DNA of 64,000 nt, taken from Absidia repens (lineage: Eukaryota > Mucoromycota > Mucoromycetes > Mucorales > Cunninghamellaceae). The position numbers and the translations under genes were made by a program. Of the stretch, positions 12,488 to 23,700 are shown piece by piece. The stretch spans positions 3,782,001 through 3,846,000 of the forward strand of contig MCGE01000001.1 of NCBI GenBank assembly GCA_002105175.1. Reading direction: 5' to 3'. The notes under the pieces were generated by a model that was not told where the DNA came from, did no database searches, and saw nothing but the letters and a program-made list of their open reading frames with translations. Positions within the stretch are counted from its first letter, which is position 1; each line of letters begins with the position of its first letter.

Positions 12488-12759
12488 ATTAGCTACTATT
12501 CCCCTCCCATTTAGCGTAGTTATTTAGTATTCAATTATTCTTGTGTTTAGAAAAATAAAAATCCACCTATTAGGCTTTTTGTTTGTTTAAAAAGATTTGT
12601 CTTTTTTTTTTTTGTAAATGTCTTTATTTGATTCGTATTGTCATATTGTTTGGTTTGCACCAAAGTTTATGCTTGTTGGTGTAATGGGATGCTCACAGCA
12701 TCGATTGAAATGTTCCTCTTGACCTACATTTCAAATTCCGTCCGTCATCGGTTTTATTT

Positions 12760-13065
12760 TTATTTCTTTACTTGTTTTTTTTTTTTTTTTTCCCTTAAGC
12801 ATTCAACTTTTTTGAAATTTTGATGACTTTAGATTAGTGTTAGGACTAGTGCAGAAAGGGGTTTCAGATAGAGGATTGCTCCATGCATGGGGAAACCCTT
12901 TCATTTTGGATGCAGGATTTTGGATACAACAGAAGTTGGCTTTTTGAAGCCTTCATTAGCTTACTTTAGTTTAGTGCTAGTTTATCCATAGTTGTATCTA
13001 CATATGAATAAAATATATACTCTTTCTATTTGTTTCAATGAAAAGTGTCTCATGTGTTGTGCAAT
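12760..13065 (+). repeat. Dispersed repeat segment A, copy A2
   Basis: T/C-rich start, CATTCAACTT, then TTAGATTAGTGTTAGGACTA, the core CATGGGGAAACCCTTTCATT, a TTAGCTT/TTAGTTTAGTG block and GAATAAAATATATAC. This copy continues through AATAAA-bearing middle units into a C segment at about 13655, so it defines the longest version of the element, about 1.2 kb. Confidence 0.85.
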
Positions 13066-13654
13066 TGATCCATTTTTTTTTTTTCTCTGCCATTATGGTT
13101 AAGGTTGATCATTTTCGTGACAATAATACACACGCCCCTTTAACCATTATGCTATGTTAGCTGCTCTTTACACTTGAACCATTAGATTAGTGTTGAGCAT
13201 TCATCAATTTTCACAATAGTCTCCCTCATGCTACTCTCGTTATAATGAACATTGCACCTTTAATATTGTATTGACTACTGCAGTCGCTTTAAATAAAATA
13301 TCGTCATTTTTTAACCATCGACTGACTCATTAGTTAGTGTGCAATACGGCTATCGCATCTGTACAAATATTTACTCTCTAGTTCAGTTCGCCAACTATGG
13401 CTACTCTCCAATGAGAGGACCAATGAATTTGTTTCAATTCTAGGAATGGTAGGTAGGCCATTCACAATAAGTGATCCCATGCTGTACCTGAAAGTGTAGC
13501 CTTTGCTATGCAGTAGAGCATTATTTTCTTTTGCTTTCTGGGCTAGTACGTTCATATAATAAATAAATAAAACCCATTGAGATTTCAATGACTACTCCAC
13601 CATGTATACTAATGAACTTAAAATGTCATCCCGTCCCAATGTACCATTCTCCTC

Positions 13655-13984
13655 CGCGAGTGATTGATTGTCAGTTCTAGGTCACTTTATATGGAAGGTG
13701 ATGCTATTCCTGCAAAAAATCAATCAACCATGACATGATGTCATTGTAGTCTTCAGACTGGACATGCTATATCTATTCAGACTTTTTTTTCTGGAAATTG
13801 AAATGTATTTTATCAAAGTATGTATGATGATGATTTATAAGGTGATGCTATTCCTGCAAAATATCAATCAACTATGACATGATATCATTGTAGTCTTCAG
13901 ACTGCACATGCTATATCCATTCAGGCTTTTTTTCTGGAAATTGAAATGTATTTTATCAAAGTACGTATGATGATGATTTATAAA
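13655..13984 (+). repeat. Repeat segment C1 with 144-bp tandem duplication
   Basis: The block beginning TCAGTTCTAGGTCACTTTAT matches segments near 16480 and 57840. Inside it, 13697-13840 is repeated head to tail at 13841-13983: both start GGTGATGCTATTCCTGCAAA and end GATGATGATTTATAA. The two units differ by only a few substitutions and one T in a homopolymer, so this duplication is much younger than the divergence between element copies. Confidence 0.9.
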
Positions 13985-14057
13985 GTCCGCGACGGCATGA
14001 AATGATTTCTTTTTCTTTTTCTTCAATCATTTCTACATTCTTACTCATTCATCCAAG

Positions 14058-14781
14058 ATGGGGGTCTCTGAGCTGCTATCAAATCGTGACCAGATCAAAG
14101 CTAAAGGAAAGCAACGAATGCAAGGTACAGGTGTTCTATCGTCTTTTGAGCAATCAATCCTTGGTCTCACAACTGGTCAGTAGCTCCACAAGGAAACCTC
14201 TATCACCAATGACAGGCGGGGGGGTGACTCACAAATCATTAGGGATTTGGTGTACACATGGATTTTTTAGATGAAAGTTTGGAAGAAAGCAATGAAGAGC
14301 AGCATGTATTGGAGATGTTGATTGAACCTACGGCATCAACAACAGCACAGAATCAACCGGACAATCGACTAGCAACCATATTACACCTTCACCTCTTGTC
14401 AACTTACATCCTGGGCGACTATGATGGGTGTGCAATTTGCTTGAATGATGATACAATCAACGAACCAGTTACCAAGTTGGACGGGATGAAGCTTTATTTG
14501 AAGCACTTGATATACAGCCACAAATCACCTCAATGGGGACAATTGGTGGTACTCGGATATGCGTTGCTGACAAGTGTGGGTTTGTTGTGGGGCGACATGC
14601 AAAAGACGGAGTTGATCGAGTATACCGGGAACACTTGAGACAAAACCACCGACAACAAGATCTGACAGTACCCCAAGTCTTTCTGGTATTAAAAGAGCTC
14701 TTCGTGACGGAGCACAATACTATTATCACAAAGGTCCAATTTGACGACATATACAATGAAACATATGCTGAAAATCAAAAG
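14058..14781 (+). pseudogene. Unrecognised spliced gene or gene relic inside the repeat block
   Basis: Not recognised. A CT-rich leader is followed by ATG and MGVSELLSNRDQIKAKGKQR (39 codons to 14175). A GTCAGT donor and a TTTTTTAG acceptor at 14270 restore the frame into exon 2 (DESLEESNEEQHVLEMLIEP...). A third frame, beginning about 14469, has protein-like composition and includes CVADKCGFVVGRHAKDGVDR, which looks like a small Cys/His-containing fold, then runs to a possible donor at 14781. Joining exon 2 to exon 3 needs either a weak donor (14398, GTCAAC) or a frameshift. The sequence beyond 14900 is repeat A3, so the 3' end may be lost. It may be a captured host gene, a decayed transposon gene, or a live lineage-specific gene. 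Confidence 0.4.
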
Positions 14782-14924
14782 GTAAAAGAAAAAAAAAACC
14801 TCTCCCGGGATCTGTGATTATGGAAATGGCTATTGATCAAGGAAGTTCAAATCAAATGTAACTTTATATTTTATCTCTGATAGATTCATACACACCAGGC
14901 CCATGCGTATTATGTCAACAGCAT

Positions 14925-15085
14925 GCATGTGGAAACCTTTTCATTTTCGATTCAGGATTAGGACCACCAATAGTTGGCTTTTTAGAGTTTTCATTAGCTT
15001 AGTTTAGTGCCAAATTGTCCGTTGTTTGAATATATATCTCAATAAAATGTGCCTCTTTTTATTTGCTTCAATGAAAAATGTCCTG
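14925..15085 (+). repeat. Dispersed repeat segment A, copy A3 (5' truncated)
   Basis: Begins at CATGCATGTGGAAACCTTTT and keeps the 3' blocks TTAGCTTAGTTTAGTGCCAA and CTCAATAAAATGTG, followed by GCTTCAATGAAAAATGTCC as in A2 and A6. The 5' half is missing; the preceding sequence belongs to the unrecognised gene. Confidence 0.8.
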
Positions 15086-15330
15086 TTGATCTCTATTGTA
15101 TCATGCGTGCAATATATCATTTTCTTGCACTGTCTCTTTAGTGTTGACAGTTGTCATGCTTCAATAAAAACACCACTGCAGTCTCCATCATTCTTTTTTA
15201 TGTAAAGTATATTAGGCTCATATTTACATTTGAACCTTGGGTTAATGTTGGCCATTATTCAACTCTCCCGTTAGTCCCTATTATATCCCCTCTAATGTAT
15301 CCTTCCAGTCATCCTTGTCCCAATCGACAT

Positions 15331-15380
15331 GGCGTTGAACACGACAATTGGGCCCCAAGGGACTGCCCACCCATAGTGCC
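15331..15380 (+). repeat. Short repeat motif B, copy 1
   Basis: GCGTTGAACACGACAATTGG followed by GCCCCAAGGGACTGCCCACC. The same 40-50 bp block recurs at 16111 and 16246 with substitutions. It lies within the downstream part of the A3-containing element. Confidence 0.6.
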
Positions 15381-15699
15381 AAATGACGGAGTCTCCCATT
15401 CCATCCTATCAAAACCCACACTTCAGAAACTCCCTGGCACCCAGTTATTGAAATTTTTTTGTTCCCTAGCTACATAATTAATACTATTCTCGACTTCACT
15501 CTTCAATATACCCCACCACAACAAATACACTGTAATAGCTGTATTTCACACAAACACATCCCTGAATTCTTTTCTACGTACAAACTTATAGAGCTGGTGG
15601 AAGAGGTCTCCAGAATACCCAACACGTTCCTTTTTCATATATATATATATAAGCATTCGATAAAGCTCTTAATGTAAAAGTACAACAGAGAAACTAATT

Positions 15700-16035
15700 A
15701 TAAAAAAAGAGCATATTTATTCAGACGTAGATACAAACGATGACAAACTAGTACTAAACTAATGACGATTCCATGATACTATTTCCTAAAACGTGCTAAT
15801 CTACTGACGTTTCCAAATCCTACATACAAAATGACAGGGCTTCCCCATGATGTTTGTTTTGCATTTTTGAAAATGCCTCTAATTCAAGTTCTAATATTAA
15901 TCCTAGAGCACCAGTATCCCAATGAGCCTTGCCATCATATCATTCAACTTTTGATGAAGGGAAAAAAGAAAGAAAGGAAAAAGAGAGGGAAAAAAATTGA
16001 TGCCCCAAGAATATAGAAATCATGTGTGCGGAGCC
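15700..16035 (-). repeat. Dispersed repeat segment A, copy A7 (inverted)
   Basis: On the minus strand the blocks run in the same order as in forward copies: GGCTCCGCACACATG, a C/T-rich tract, CATCATGGGGAAGCCCTGTC, ATTAGTTTAGTACTAG, and TCTGAATAAATATGC. It sits inside the larger A3-to-C2 element, so the insertions are nested. Confidence 0.75.
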
Positions 16036-16110
16036 TGAATTGACTTTTTTCACATCTAAACGCTATCCTGTATTTCTTTTTCAACGCACAAAAAAATTAC
16101 AATAAGCGAG

Positions 16111-16295
16111 CGCTGAGCACAACGGTCGGTCCCCAAGGCGCTTCCAACCAAAGTACGAAGTGGCTAATTCACCTAACGCCTACCCTATTTTTTCCTATTT
16201 TTTTTCTTTTTTTCAGCACACACAAAAAAAAAAACATTGACGACACGTTGAGCATGACGGTTGAACCCCAAAGGGCTGCCCACCATGAATTCTTT
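16111..16295 (+). repeat. Short repeat motif B, copies 2 and 3
   Basis: Two units about 135 bp apart, each preceded by a TTTCTTTTT tract and CGCACA/GCACACA run: CGCTGAGCACAACGGTCGG...CCCCAAGGCGCTTCC and CGTTGAGCATGACGGTTGAA...CCCCAAAGGGCTGCC. Similar to copy 1 at 15331. They look like a diverged tandem duplication. Confidence 0.6.
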
Positions 16296-16454
16296 TCCCC
16301 AGAATTAGCTGGTGGGCATAGCATATAATCGCGTGCTGTCAAATGTAGTCGTATTATTGCCTGAGCAATCATGTAAATGGGTCAAGGTCGTGCTGTCCGT
16401 GTAACTGGTGACGCTATAGAGTATTTTACGTCTGCTTTCTGTTTTATCTATGAC

Positions 16455-16615
16455 TGCATTCCACGCTCAGAGACTTAGCGGCTAGTTGACAATTATAGGT
16501 CACTTGATATAAAACGTGGTCGTATTCCCGCTGTCAGTCTAGGTCCCGTCGCCAGCGTAGCCTCCGCTAGGCTGGACATATTTTATATGTATTGCTTGAG
16601 ACTTTTTTTTTACGT
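16455..16615 (+). repeat. Repeat segment C, copy C2
   Basis: Contains AGGTCACTTGATATAAAACG and GCCAGCGTAGCCTCCGCTAG followed by GCTGGACATATTTTATATG. The closest partner is C3 (57830), which has GTCGCTTGATATGAAATGTG and GCCAGCGTATCCTCCGGCAG at the same spacing. Confidence 0.8.
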
Positions 16616-16798
16616 CAATGAATAAATGAAGGTTAGCCAAGTAGAATGTTGCTCTGCTATCAGATTCGGAGCACAATTGTGGTCTATGCCGTCTATTCCT
16701 TTCCTTGATGCCACTTCAAGCGGAATTTAAATATTGTGACCCTTAAATTTTTAAATTGTTCGCTGCCCTAAAAAAATTCTTCTGCTTTCTTTCCATCG

Positions 16799-18791
16799 AT
16801 GTCTAGCCCTGCACAACAAACAAGACTTTCACTTCGGCTTAGGGTAAGTAATCATCAAAATAAAAACAATTGTAGACAGTATTCAACTTTTATTTATTAA
16901 CGCTATTATTATTTTATTTTATTTACCTGTCAACCTGGTATTAGAAACGAAACCAAGAACGATGTGAGGATGCTTTGCCAGTTAGCAAAAAACAGGCCAA
17001 GATCATCTCAGAGGACACTCAACTGAGGCAAGAATCATCTGCTTTTGGTGCACCTATATTGGAAGAGGAAAGAAAGGTAATGTGATTTTAGAATACCTTT
17101 GTGCAAACAACTCATATCTTCATCGTCTACAAAAACTAGATCACGAAACGAAGCATCAAAAACCAAACACCAACCGCAGATGAAGCACCAAAGAAAAAAC
17201 AAAACACCAGACAGGCGACTATCAAAGACTTGCTGAAATCGTCACCTCCACCTACGACCACACCATCAACCAACTCCAGTACGGCAGAAATAGATTCAAC
17301 AAAACCAAAATCAATAGCAACTGACAAGACGGAGAAGGCTATTGAAGAACGTGCTGCATCTTTACCAATTGAAAGCAAGGAGTCGAATACCACAGCACTG
17401 GCGACGTCGACAGAAACACTGACTCCAACGACAAAAGCAGTGACATCACCTGGTCAGGAAACAGTTACTAGTGATCGATCATATCAATCTACTTTGCATT
17501 CACCATCTCGCTCACCTACCTTGGTCTACTCACCAACAGAAGAACACAACTCCTTGCATGAAAAATCATTACCAGATGTTGTGGACAATTGCTCTTTACC
17601 TTCACCTATGACGACACCGGAAACAACTCGAACAGCGAAGGCAACGACAATGACTATGCCATCACAATCGACTCCCTCTATGTTTGAAGAAAGCTCACCC
17701 TCAAAACCTCAGGTGGATGTCACCACATCTCCCTCTTCATCGACCAAGGTGCATGATAAATCGCTTTCATCAAAGGTAAGAGGAGAAGGATTTTTTTTTT
17801 TGTGCTAGTGAAATATGGTATTTAAACGACTGTTGATTTTTTTTTTACATTTATTATTTGATATGGGCAAAAAAAGGAACGAATTACTGAGGAACAACAC
17901 ACCCTGGAAAAACTGGTATCCGCCCTAGACATCACTCTCATTTTCCATGCTGCTCGAAACGTTGCAGCCTTCTTCCACAAGATACAGCCGATGCTACGAA
18001 ACTCAACAAGCAAGTATGTTCTTTTTTATTTTTTTTTATTTTTCTGCACAAGACAGAAAACGGACCCACTTTATATACTAATAATGCCCCCCTTTTTAAA
18101 TAGAAATATCACCATATCCCATCTATGCAAAATTTTATTTGTTGCTCCGGAATTGTACGACGTAGAAACGAAGCTGTTAAAGGAATTCGGCAAGGAACTG
18201 GAGGCCCATCAAGTGTCGATTGGTCATGACTGGACAATGCCGTTATCTGGCAAGGCGATTCAAGAGCGTAAGGATTTAATGACGAAACGCAGTGGGGACT
18301 ATTATGAAGAACATAAAGAAGTAAGAAACATTTTTGAAATTGTTTATGCTGTTTTGTGATTTGTTATGCCTGACCGTTAGTTTCTTTTTTTTTTGTTTTG
18401 TTTTGTTTTGTAGACAAATGCAAGAATACCCGAAAAGCAATTACCAGGACTGGAAAAAGTGGTGGATAAGAAAAAATGGTTGGACAGAGCGAAACTTCCT
18501 GATCGGGTAAGAGTTCAGTAACTTTTACAATTGGGATGACGCTAATTAAGTCATGTGTTTGTTTATTTATTTAGGTACGAGCTGTCCTGGAATTACAGGA
18601 AAAACGTAAAGCAGCAAAAGAAGAAAAGGCATCTCAGCCACGGATCGAACCAAAAGGAACGGCGAAGGACAGAGCCAAGGCTTTATTGGAGCGCGTAAGT
18701 GAATTATGACTGGAATTTACTATTGCAGTGATCAGTAGTTGATAGTTACTTGTTTTTCATCTGTTAGATCCGAAACAAGCAAAAGAAATAA
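16799..18791 (+). CDS. CDT1: Cdt1-like DNA replication licensing factor
   Basis: Loads the MCM2-7 helicase at origins with ORC and Cdc6. Eight exons (16799-16843, 16945-17076, 17140-17775, 17877-18013, 18104-18320, 18414-18506, 18575-18694, 18768-18791) give 467 residues. The first 270 residues are disordered, Ser/Thr/Pro-rich, with RQATIKDLL near residue 85 resembling a degenerate PCNA-interaction (PIP) motif. Residues about 272-390 form a structured region (HTLEKLVSALDITLIFHAAR, ITISHLCKILFVAPELYDVE) matching the central winged-helix layout of Cdt1, in which a lone alpha-helical start is followed by a 'HL..I..L.PE.Y' block. The last 30 residues (DRAKALLERIRNKQKK) match the Cdt1 C-terminal domain ending, LLERIRAK in animals, which binds MCM. 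The call rests on these two motifs recalled from memory; Cdt1 is poorly conserved in fungi, so homology search should confirm it. Confidence 0.72.
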
Positions 18792-20753
18792 TGACGTGAA
18801 GATTATGCAACTTTGTACTTTGGCTCTTGGTTTAGTAGTATTTATTGTGGTTACGTCTTTTTTTTTTTTTTTTAGTCTTTATTGTTACCAATGAATCAAT
18901 GCAAACTTTTTCTCGATAGTGGATTGACCTTGATCGTAGATCATGTACTATGTAATATTTTATTAGCTTTTAGTATATGATATACAAATCTTTTATATTA
19001 TTACCGCCAAAATAAAACCCATTATTGCTCACCCTATTTTGATGATTTTGAAACTGTCCCTCAAATGACATTGTTGATAATAAAGATGTAGTGCAGGGGA
19101 TAGGCAGGAAAATGGGTGATGAAAAAAAGAAACAGAGAAAATAGGGGATGCTTCGCTATGATACAGTACACAGCTTCTTATACAATAAAATAAGAAAGTA
19201 AATAGACTGTTACAGTTTATTAACTTCAGATTGAGACGATTACAAAATAAATTGAAACGCAATATAAATAAAATTGGGATGAAGACAAATACACTTCGTC
19301 TCAATAGAAACAAAAAATACTGAATCATGACGCAAATTGCATGACAAGCGGTACAATCTGCATTAAATGATATGAATGGCACAGAAGGAATATGACCACG
19401 TTTGATATCAAGTGCCCTAAGACTGTCAACCACATTGGAAAACTGTCTTAAGCTAATGAGGGTCTTTTTAGGTTAATAATGCTATGATCCTAAAACCAAC
19501 CCCCTTCTAGTTGTAGTGACAAGAACATCATCGGAAGTACACCACGTACGAAAAATTGGGGCTTATATTTACGAATTTTTACGACCACAATCAACCCGCC
19601 CCACTCCAATTTCCCTTACACCATTCAACAGCTACATGTCCGTGATACTTCTACCTATCCTACATATTATGTAACACATACAGTGGCATGCCATTTTTTT
19701 TTAAAAATATCATTTCAATAAAATATATATTTTTTATATGCAGTGTGTCATTCTAACATTCAGTATACTGTATTGCGCCTTTCAAAAAAAAAAAAAAAAA
19801 AAAAAAATGGTGACAGGGTCTGCAGGCACCCGACAAAAATTGATAAACTGCGCGGAGACAAAAAAGAAAAGTGGTACCGTAAAACAATAAGGTTTTATTT
19901 CAATAGAATAGCTATTATACATACTAATAAAACTATCACTACAACATCTAATCAACTGCATATATACTATTTCAATGAGACACTGTTGCAAATACATCAT
20001 TGCTTTGCCCAGCAATGTAGATTTCACTAGCGTGTCGCCCATTCCATTCCAGAAGCACACTGTATGACCACTTGAGACCACCGGCATGTCACCATTCCAG
20101 ACGAGAAACACGTTCACTGAATCCTACATCCAAAATGAAAGGGCTTCCCCATGTCCTTTGTCATGTCCTTTTTCAAAACCCTCTAAATCTAATAAAAATC
20201 CCACTCCATGATCATCAGACCATCAGAGGGCATCAACGTGGAGAAAAAAAGGGAAGAAGCAAAAGGGAAAAAATTAAGCAAGCATGCTCTTTTAAAAAAT
20301 CAATTAAAATCCCGCCCTTTTGGGTCAAAGTTTTTTTTTTTTTTGTTGGAAATTACTCCAGATACGAATTTAATAACGGAATTACTCCCGATACAAATTT
20401 TACAGTTACGAAATTCGTACCTGGAGTAGTTCCATTTCTTCTTTGATCTCTTGGTGATGTATCAGGTCAAGACAGTTTTATTGTGATATTGCGTAAAGGA
20501 ACAAGCGTAATCATAGAATGAAAAAGTATTGAGAAAAAAATAAAAAAACAAAAATATGCTACACCTAGTTTATTGTACGTGAATCATGTTTAAATTATTC
20601 AAAAGACAATTTTTTATTGTGATTTTGTACAAAACAATGATAGAATGAAGTATTGAGTAAAAATAAATAAATGATAAAAAACGATGATATGTGTGTCTAC
20701 CTAAACTAATCTACATATAAAAGAGGGGTAATGCTATTCTAAATTAAATCATA
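18792..20753. other. Intergenic region between convergent Cdt1-like and DBP10 genes
   Basis: Contains the 3' ends of both genes (AATAAAACC near 19010 on the plus strand), AT-rich filler, a poly(A) tract at about 19784-19807, an inverted A-segment repeat copy, and short poly(T) runs. The minus-strand frame at 19029-19433 is Phe/Leu/Ile-rich but has no homology that I recognise and no leader, so it is not called. Confidence 0.55.
20125..20270 (-). repeat. Dispersed repeat segment A, copy A8 (inverted, partial)
   Basis: On the minus strand: TTAGATTTAGAGGGTTTTGA, then GACATGGGGAAGCCCTTTCA and TTTTGGATGTAGGATTC, the core order of the family. The 5' end is a purine-rich tract on the plus strand, as expected for an inverted copy. 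The 3' AATAAA blocks are poorly preserved. Confidence 0.7.
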
Positions 20754-23700
20754 CTAACGCCGTCCTTTTCCTCCTTTTCCTTTCTTGGGAGCCCGAGCAG
20801 ATTTTTCCTTTCGTTTTCCTTGTTGTATACGAGTCTTACGGATTTGGCCAGCATTCTTAAGTTCACTCGCCACACCACGACCACCAACACGTCGTTGACC
20901 CATCGCCACCTTTGATCGCTTGTTGTTGTTGTTCTTGTCATTGGGGGTTGATCCAGATTCATCATCGGCACGTTTTCGTTTCTTCATCTTCTTGTCATAA
21001 TCAAATGCCAAAGGATCAAGAGGTTTGGCATCATCCGTTCTGGTGTGCTTGAATCGTCGTTGTTGTGCCTTGTGACTAGCAGAGGGGAGTTCCAGTTCGC
21101 CAGCACGGGGAATGGTTGTTCGTGTCTTCTTTGTCCATTCATCAAATCGTCCGCTTTTATAAGAGGCAGGAATCAGTGCACCACTTTCGGTTCGAATCAT
21201 TTTCTTGTTGTCTGACCCGATACCAGTACCCTTCACAAAGTTGTGTTTCTTGGAGTCCCATCGTAGTTGATTTTGTTTGCTTTTGATAGTATCATTGTCA
21301 TCACCGATCAGATCCAGTTGCGCTTTGCCGGCTTGTTCCATAAAGTTACCCGAAGTGTTCATAGCGTAACCGCGCTCAGTGTTGGCATCCTTCTGTGTAT
21401 AAGAGATGTAAAATTCTTCATCACGGTATGACTTGGGTTTACCTGAAGTTTTTTTTTTATCAAAAAATAACAATAACAGAGTAAGTATGGTTTATGTGAA
21501 TTTCTTTTTTTGGTAAAATAAAAAAGAGTTACTTACTTTCTTTTTTGTTTGAAGGTATATTGAAAGTGCTGGCCAATTCTTCTTCCGCTACATTGTCCCC
21601 AAGATCGGCTATCACTTGCTGTTCCTTGTTGTTTCTGGCATCTTCCTTGGCTTTTTGAATCGCAGCATCTTCAGCGGCTTCGGCTTCAGCAGTTTGAATC
21701 TTGAAGGCACCAATCATTTTCCCGACATTTTGTCGACGTTCCCGCATCATGGAAGTAGCAGGGCTGATCTTTCTTGTTCCACGTTGACCCACTTCAAAGA
21801 TTGTTTCGGCAGGTCTAAATCCAGAAATCATATTGATCATTTGTTGTCGTTCAAGTTCCATCGCGCTACTGTTTTCTTCGTTGACTATAATATTAAAAAA
21901 AACAACAAGATACATGAGATTTTAATCTTTTTCAATCCAGCTGTCTTTTTTTTTTTTTTTTTTTTTTTGCCTTACCAAGTAACGGATGCAAATCTTTCCA
22001 AGCTTTCCTCTTTAAGAGTTCCTTGGCGCGTGTATAACTTTCGGGAGAGGCACGAGGTTTGGTACGATTGTATAACTTGTAGGCATTGTTGGCAGTTGAC
22101 ACCAAACCTTGCATTTCCGCATCACTAGCCACCTTGTTTTGTATCCAAGTCACATCATCAGCCAAAGCATCCTTTGGCATGGTACCCACAGATAGATCAC
22201 GTGTATAATCAATCTCATCCTTTTCATTTCCGAGCACCAGAGGTCGAGTCAAAAAGAGTTCCAAGTCCACCAAATAGGGAAGTTCATCAGAAGTCAGTAA
22301 AGAGTACGCCCACCCACGACGACCAGCACGAGCCGCACGACCAACACGATGCACAAACACCTTGGACGACCCACAAAAGTCATAATTGATTACATTTTCA
22401 AGAATAGGGATATCAATACCACGGGCAGCTACATCCGTCACCACCATCAAGTTCGTAACACCAGTGCGGAACCGAGTGATTTGAACACTTCGAGCAGTTT
22501 GATCCAAAGATCCATAAACATAAGAGACTTGATACCCGGCCATGATCAAAATATTGGAGAGATATTCAACATGATGCTTTGTGGCAGCAAATAGAATGGT
22601 TTGGCGATCGTCCTCCGTTGCTGATTGTTTGTACTGCTTCTTCTTCTTTTTCTTGTCAGATCCATCATCCTTGTTCCTTGTCGTCTTGGGCAGTTTGATA
22701 ACATTTCGAAGTAAATGTAAAAGTGCAGCTTCTTTTTCCACTTCCTTGATGCAAAAGAAGGCCATCTACAATGAACGCAAATATAAATAAAAATTAGTAA
22801 GAGAAAAATCAGTGGAATTATCTTTTACGTATGGTAGCTTACTTCCAAGTCCCTGCTAATTTTTGTATCAGCATCCAAACGAATAAGGGTTGGTTCTTGT
22901 AAACCAGCTTTGGCAAAATCCACCAACATTTTAGGAAGAGTGGCGGAGAAGAGCAGGGTTTGGCGCGTGGGAGGTAAGCGGGAAAGAATTTCATGCAGTT
23001 GGACAGCAAAACCCATTTCAAACAAACGATCAGCTTCATCAAAAACCACGTATTGCACTGTACGTAAATCCAATTCCATTTCCACCATCAAGTGAAGAAG
23101 ACGACCAGGGGTAGCAATAAGGATATCAGGGTTACTTGCCAACATACTGAATTGATCATCCAAGGAGTCACCACCCACCAGCACACAGCTTCTGAGATCA
23201 GTGTATTTGCCCAATTCCTTGCACACCTTTTGAGTTTGTAAAGCCAATTCACGAGAAGGAGACAAAAGTAATGCACGAGCACCCACCTTGGCTGAATGCG
23301 CCTTGAGTTTTTCAAACATGGGAATCAAAAACGCCGCAGTTTTACCAGAACCTGTACGAGCCATCCCAACGACATCATCACCTTGAAGTACGACAGGAAT
23401 ACATTTTCGTTGAATGGGTGTTGGGACCTTGAAGCCTTTATGGATAATTGCTTTGTACACAGAGCTGGTGAGACCTACATTTTGGAATAAGTCAACAAAA
23501 TCAGTAAAAAAAACAATGAATAATAATAATTATAATATAAAGCATTCAACCCCTTCCTTACCCATTGATTGGAAACCACCGGATTTCTTGTTCTTTCGGT
23601 TGGCAAGTACGTTTTCGTTAGCAATAAACTTTTCTTCGTCGTCCAGGTTGTCCTCATCGCTGTCATCCATGGTGATAGGCTGAGAAAGCACCGAAGCCGA

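Larger units (their letters stand above)
12488..16798. other. Nested repeat block between TEF1 and the Cdt1-like gene
   Basis: Over 4 kb dominated by diverged copies of one dispersed repeat family (segments A and C, forward and inverted), a 144-bp tandem duplication, three copies of a shorter 50-bp motif B, and one unrecognised, possibly broken gene at 14058-14781. Short degenerate units containing TTCAATAAAA lie between A and C segments. No other coding frame is supported. Confidence 0.7.

Noticed and set aside
19029..19433. 134-codon minus-strand frame in the gap after the Cdt1-like gene
   Set aside because: Composition (Phe, Ile, Leu, Cys from AT-rich DNA) is that of random AT-rich sequence, with no leader or conserved motif.
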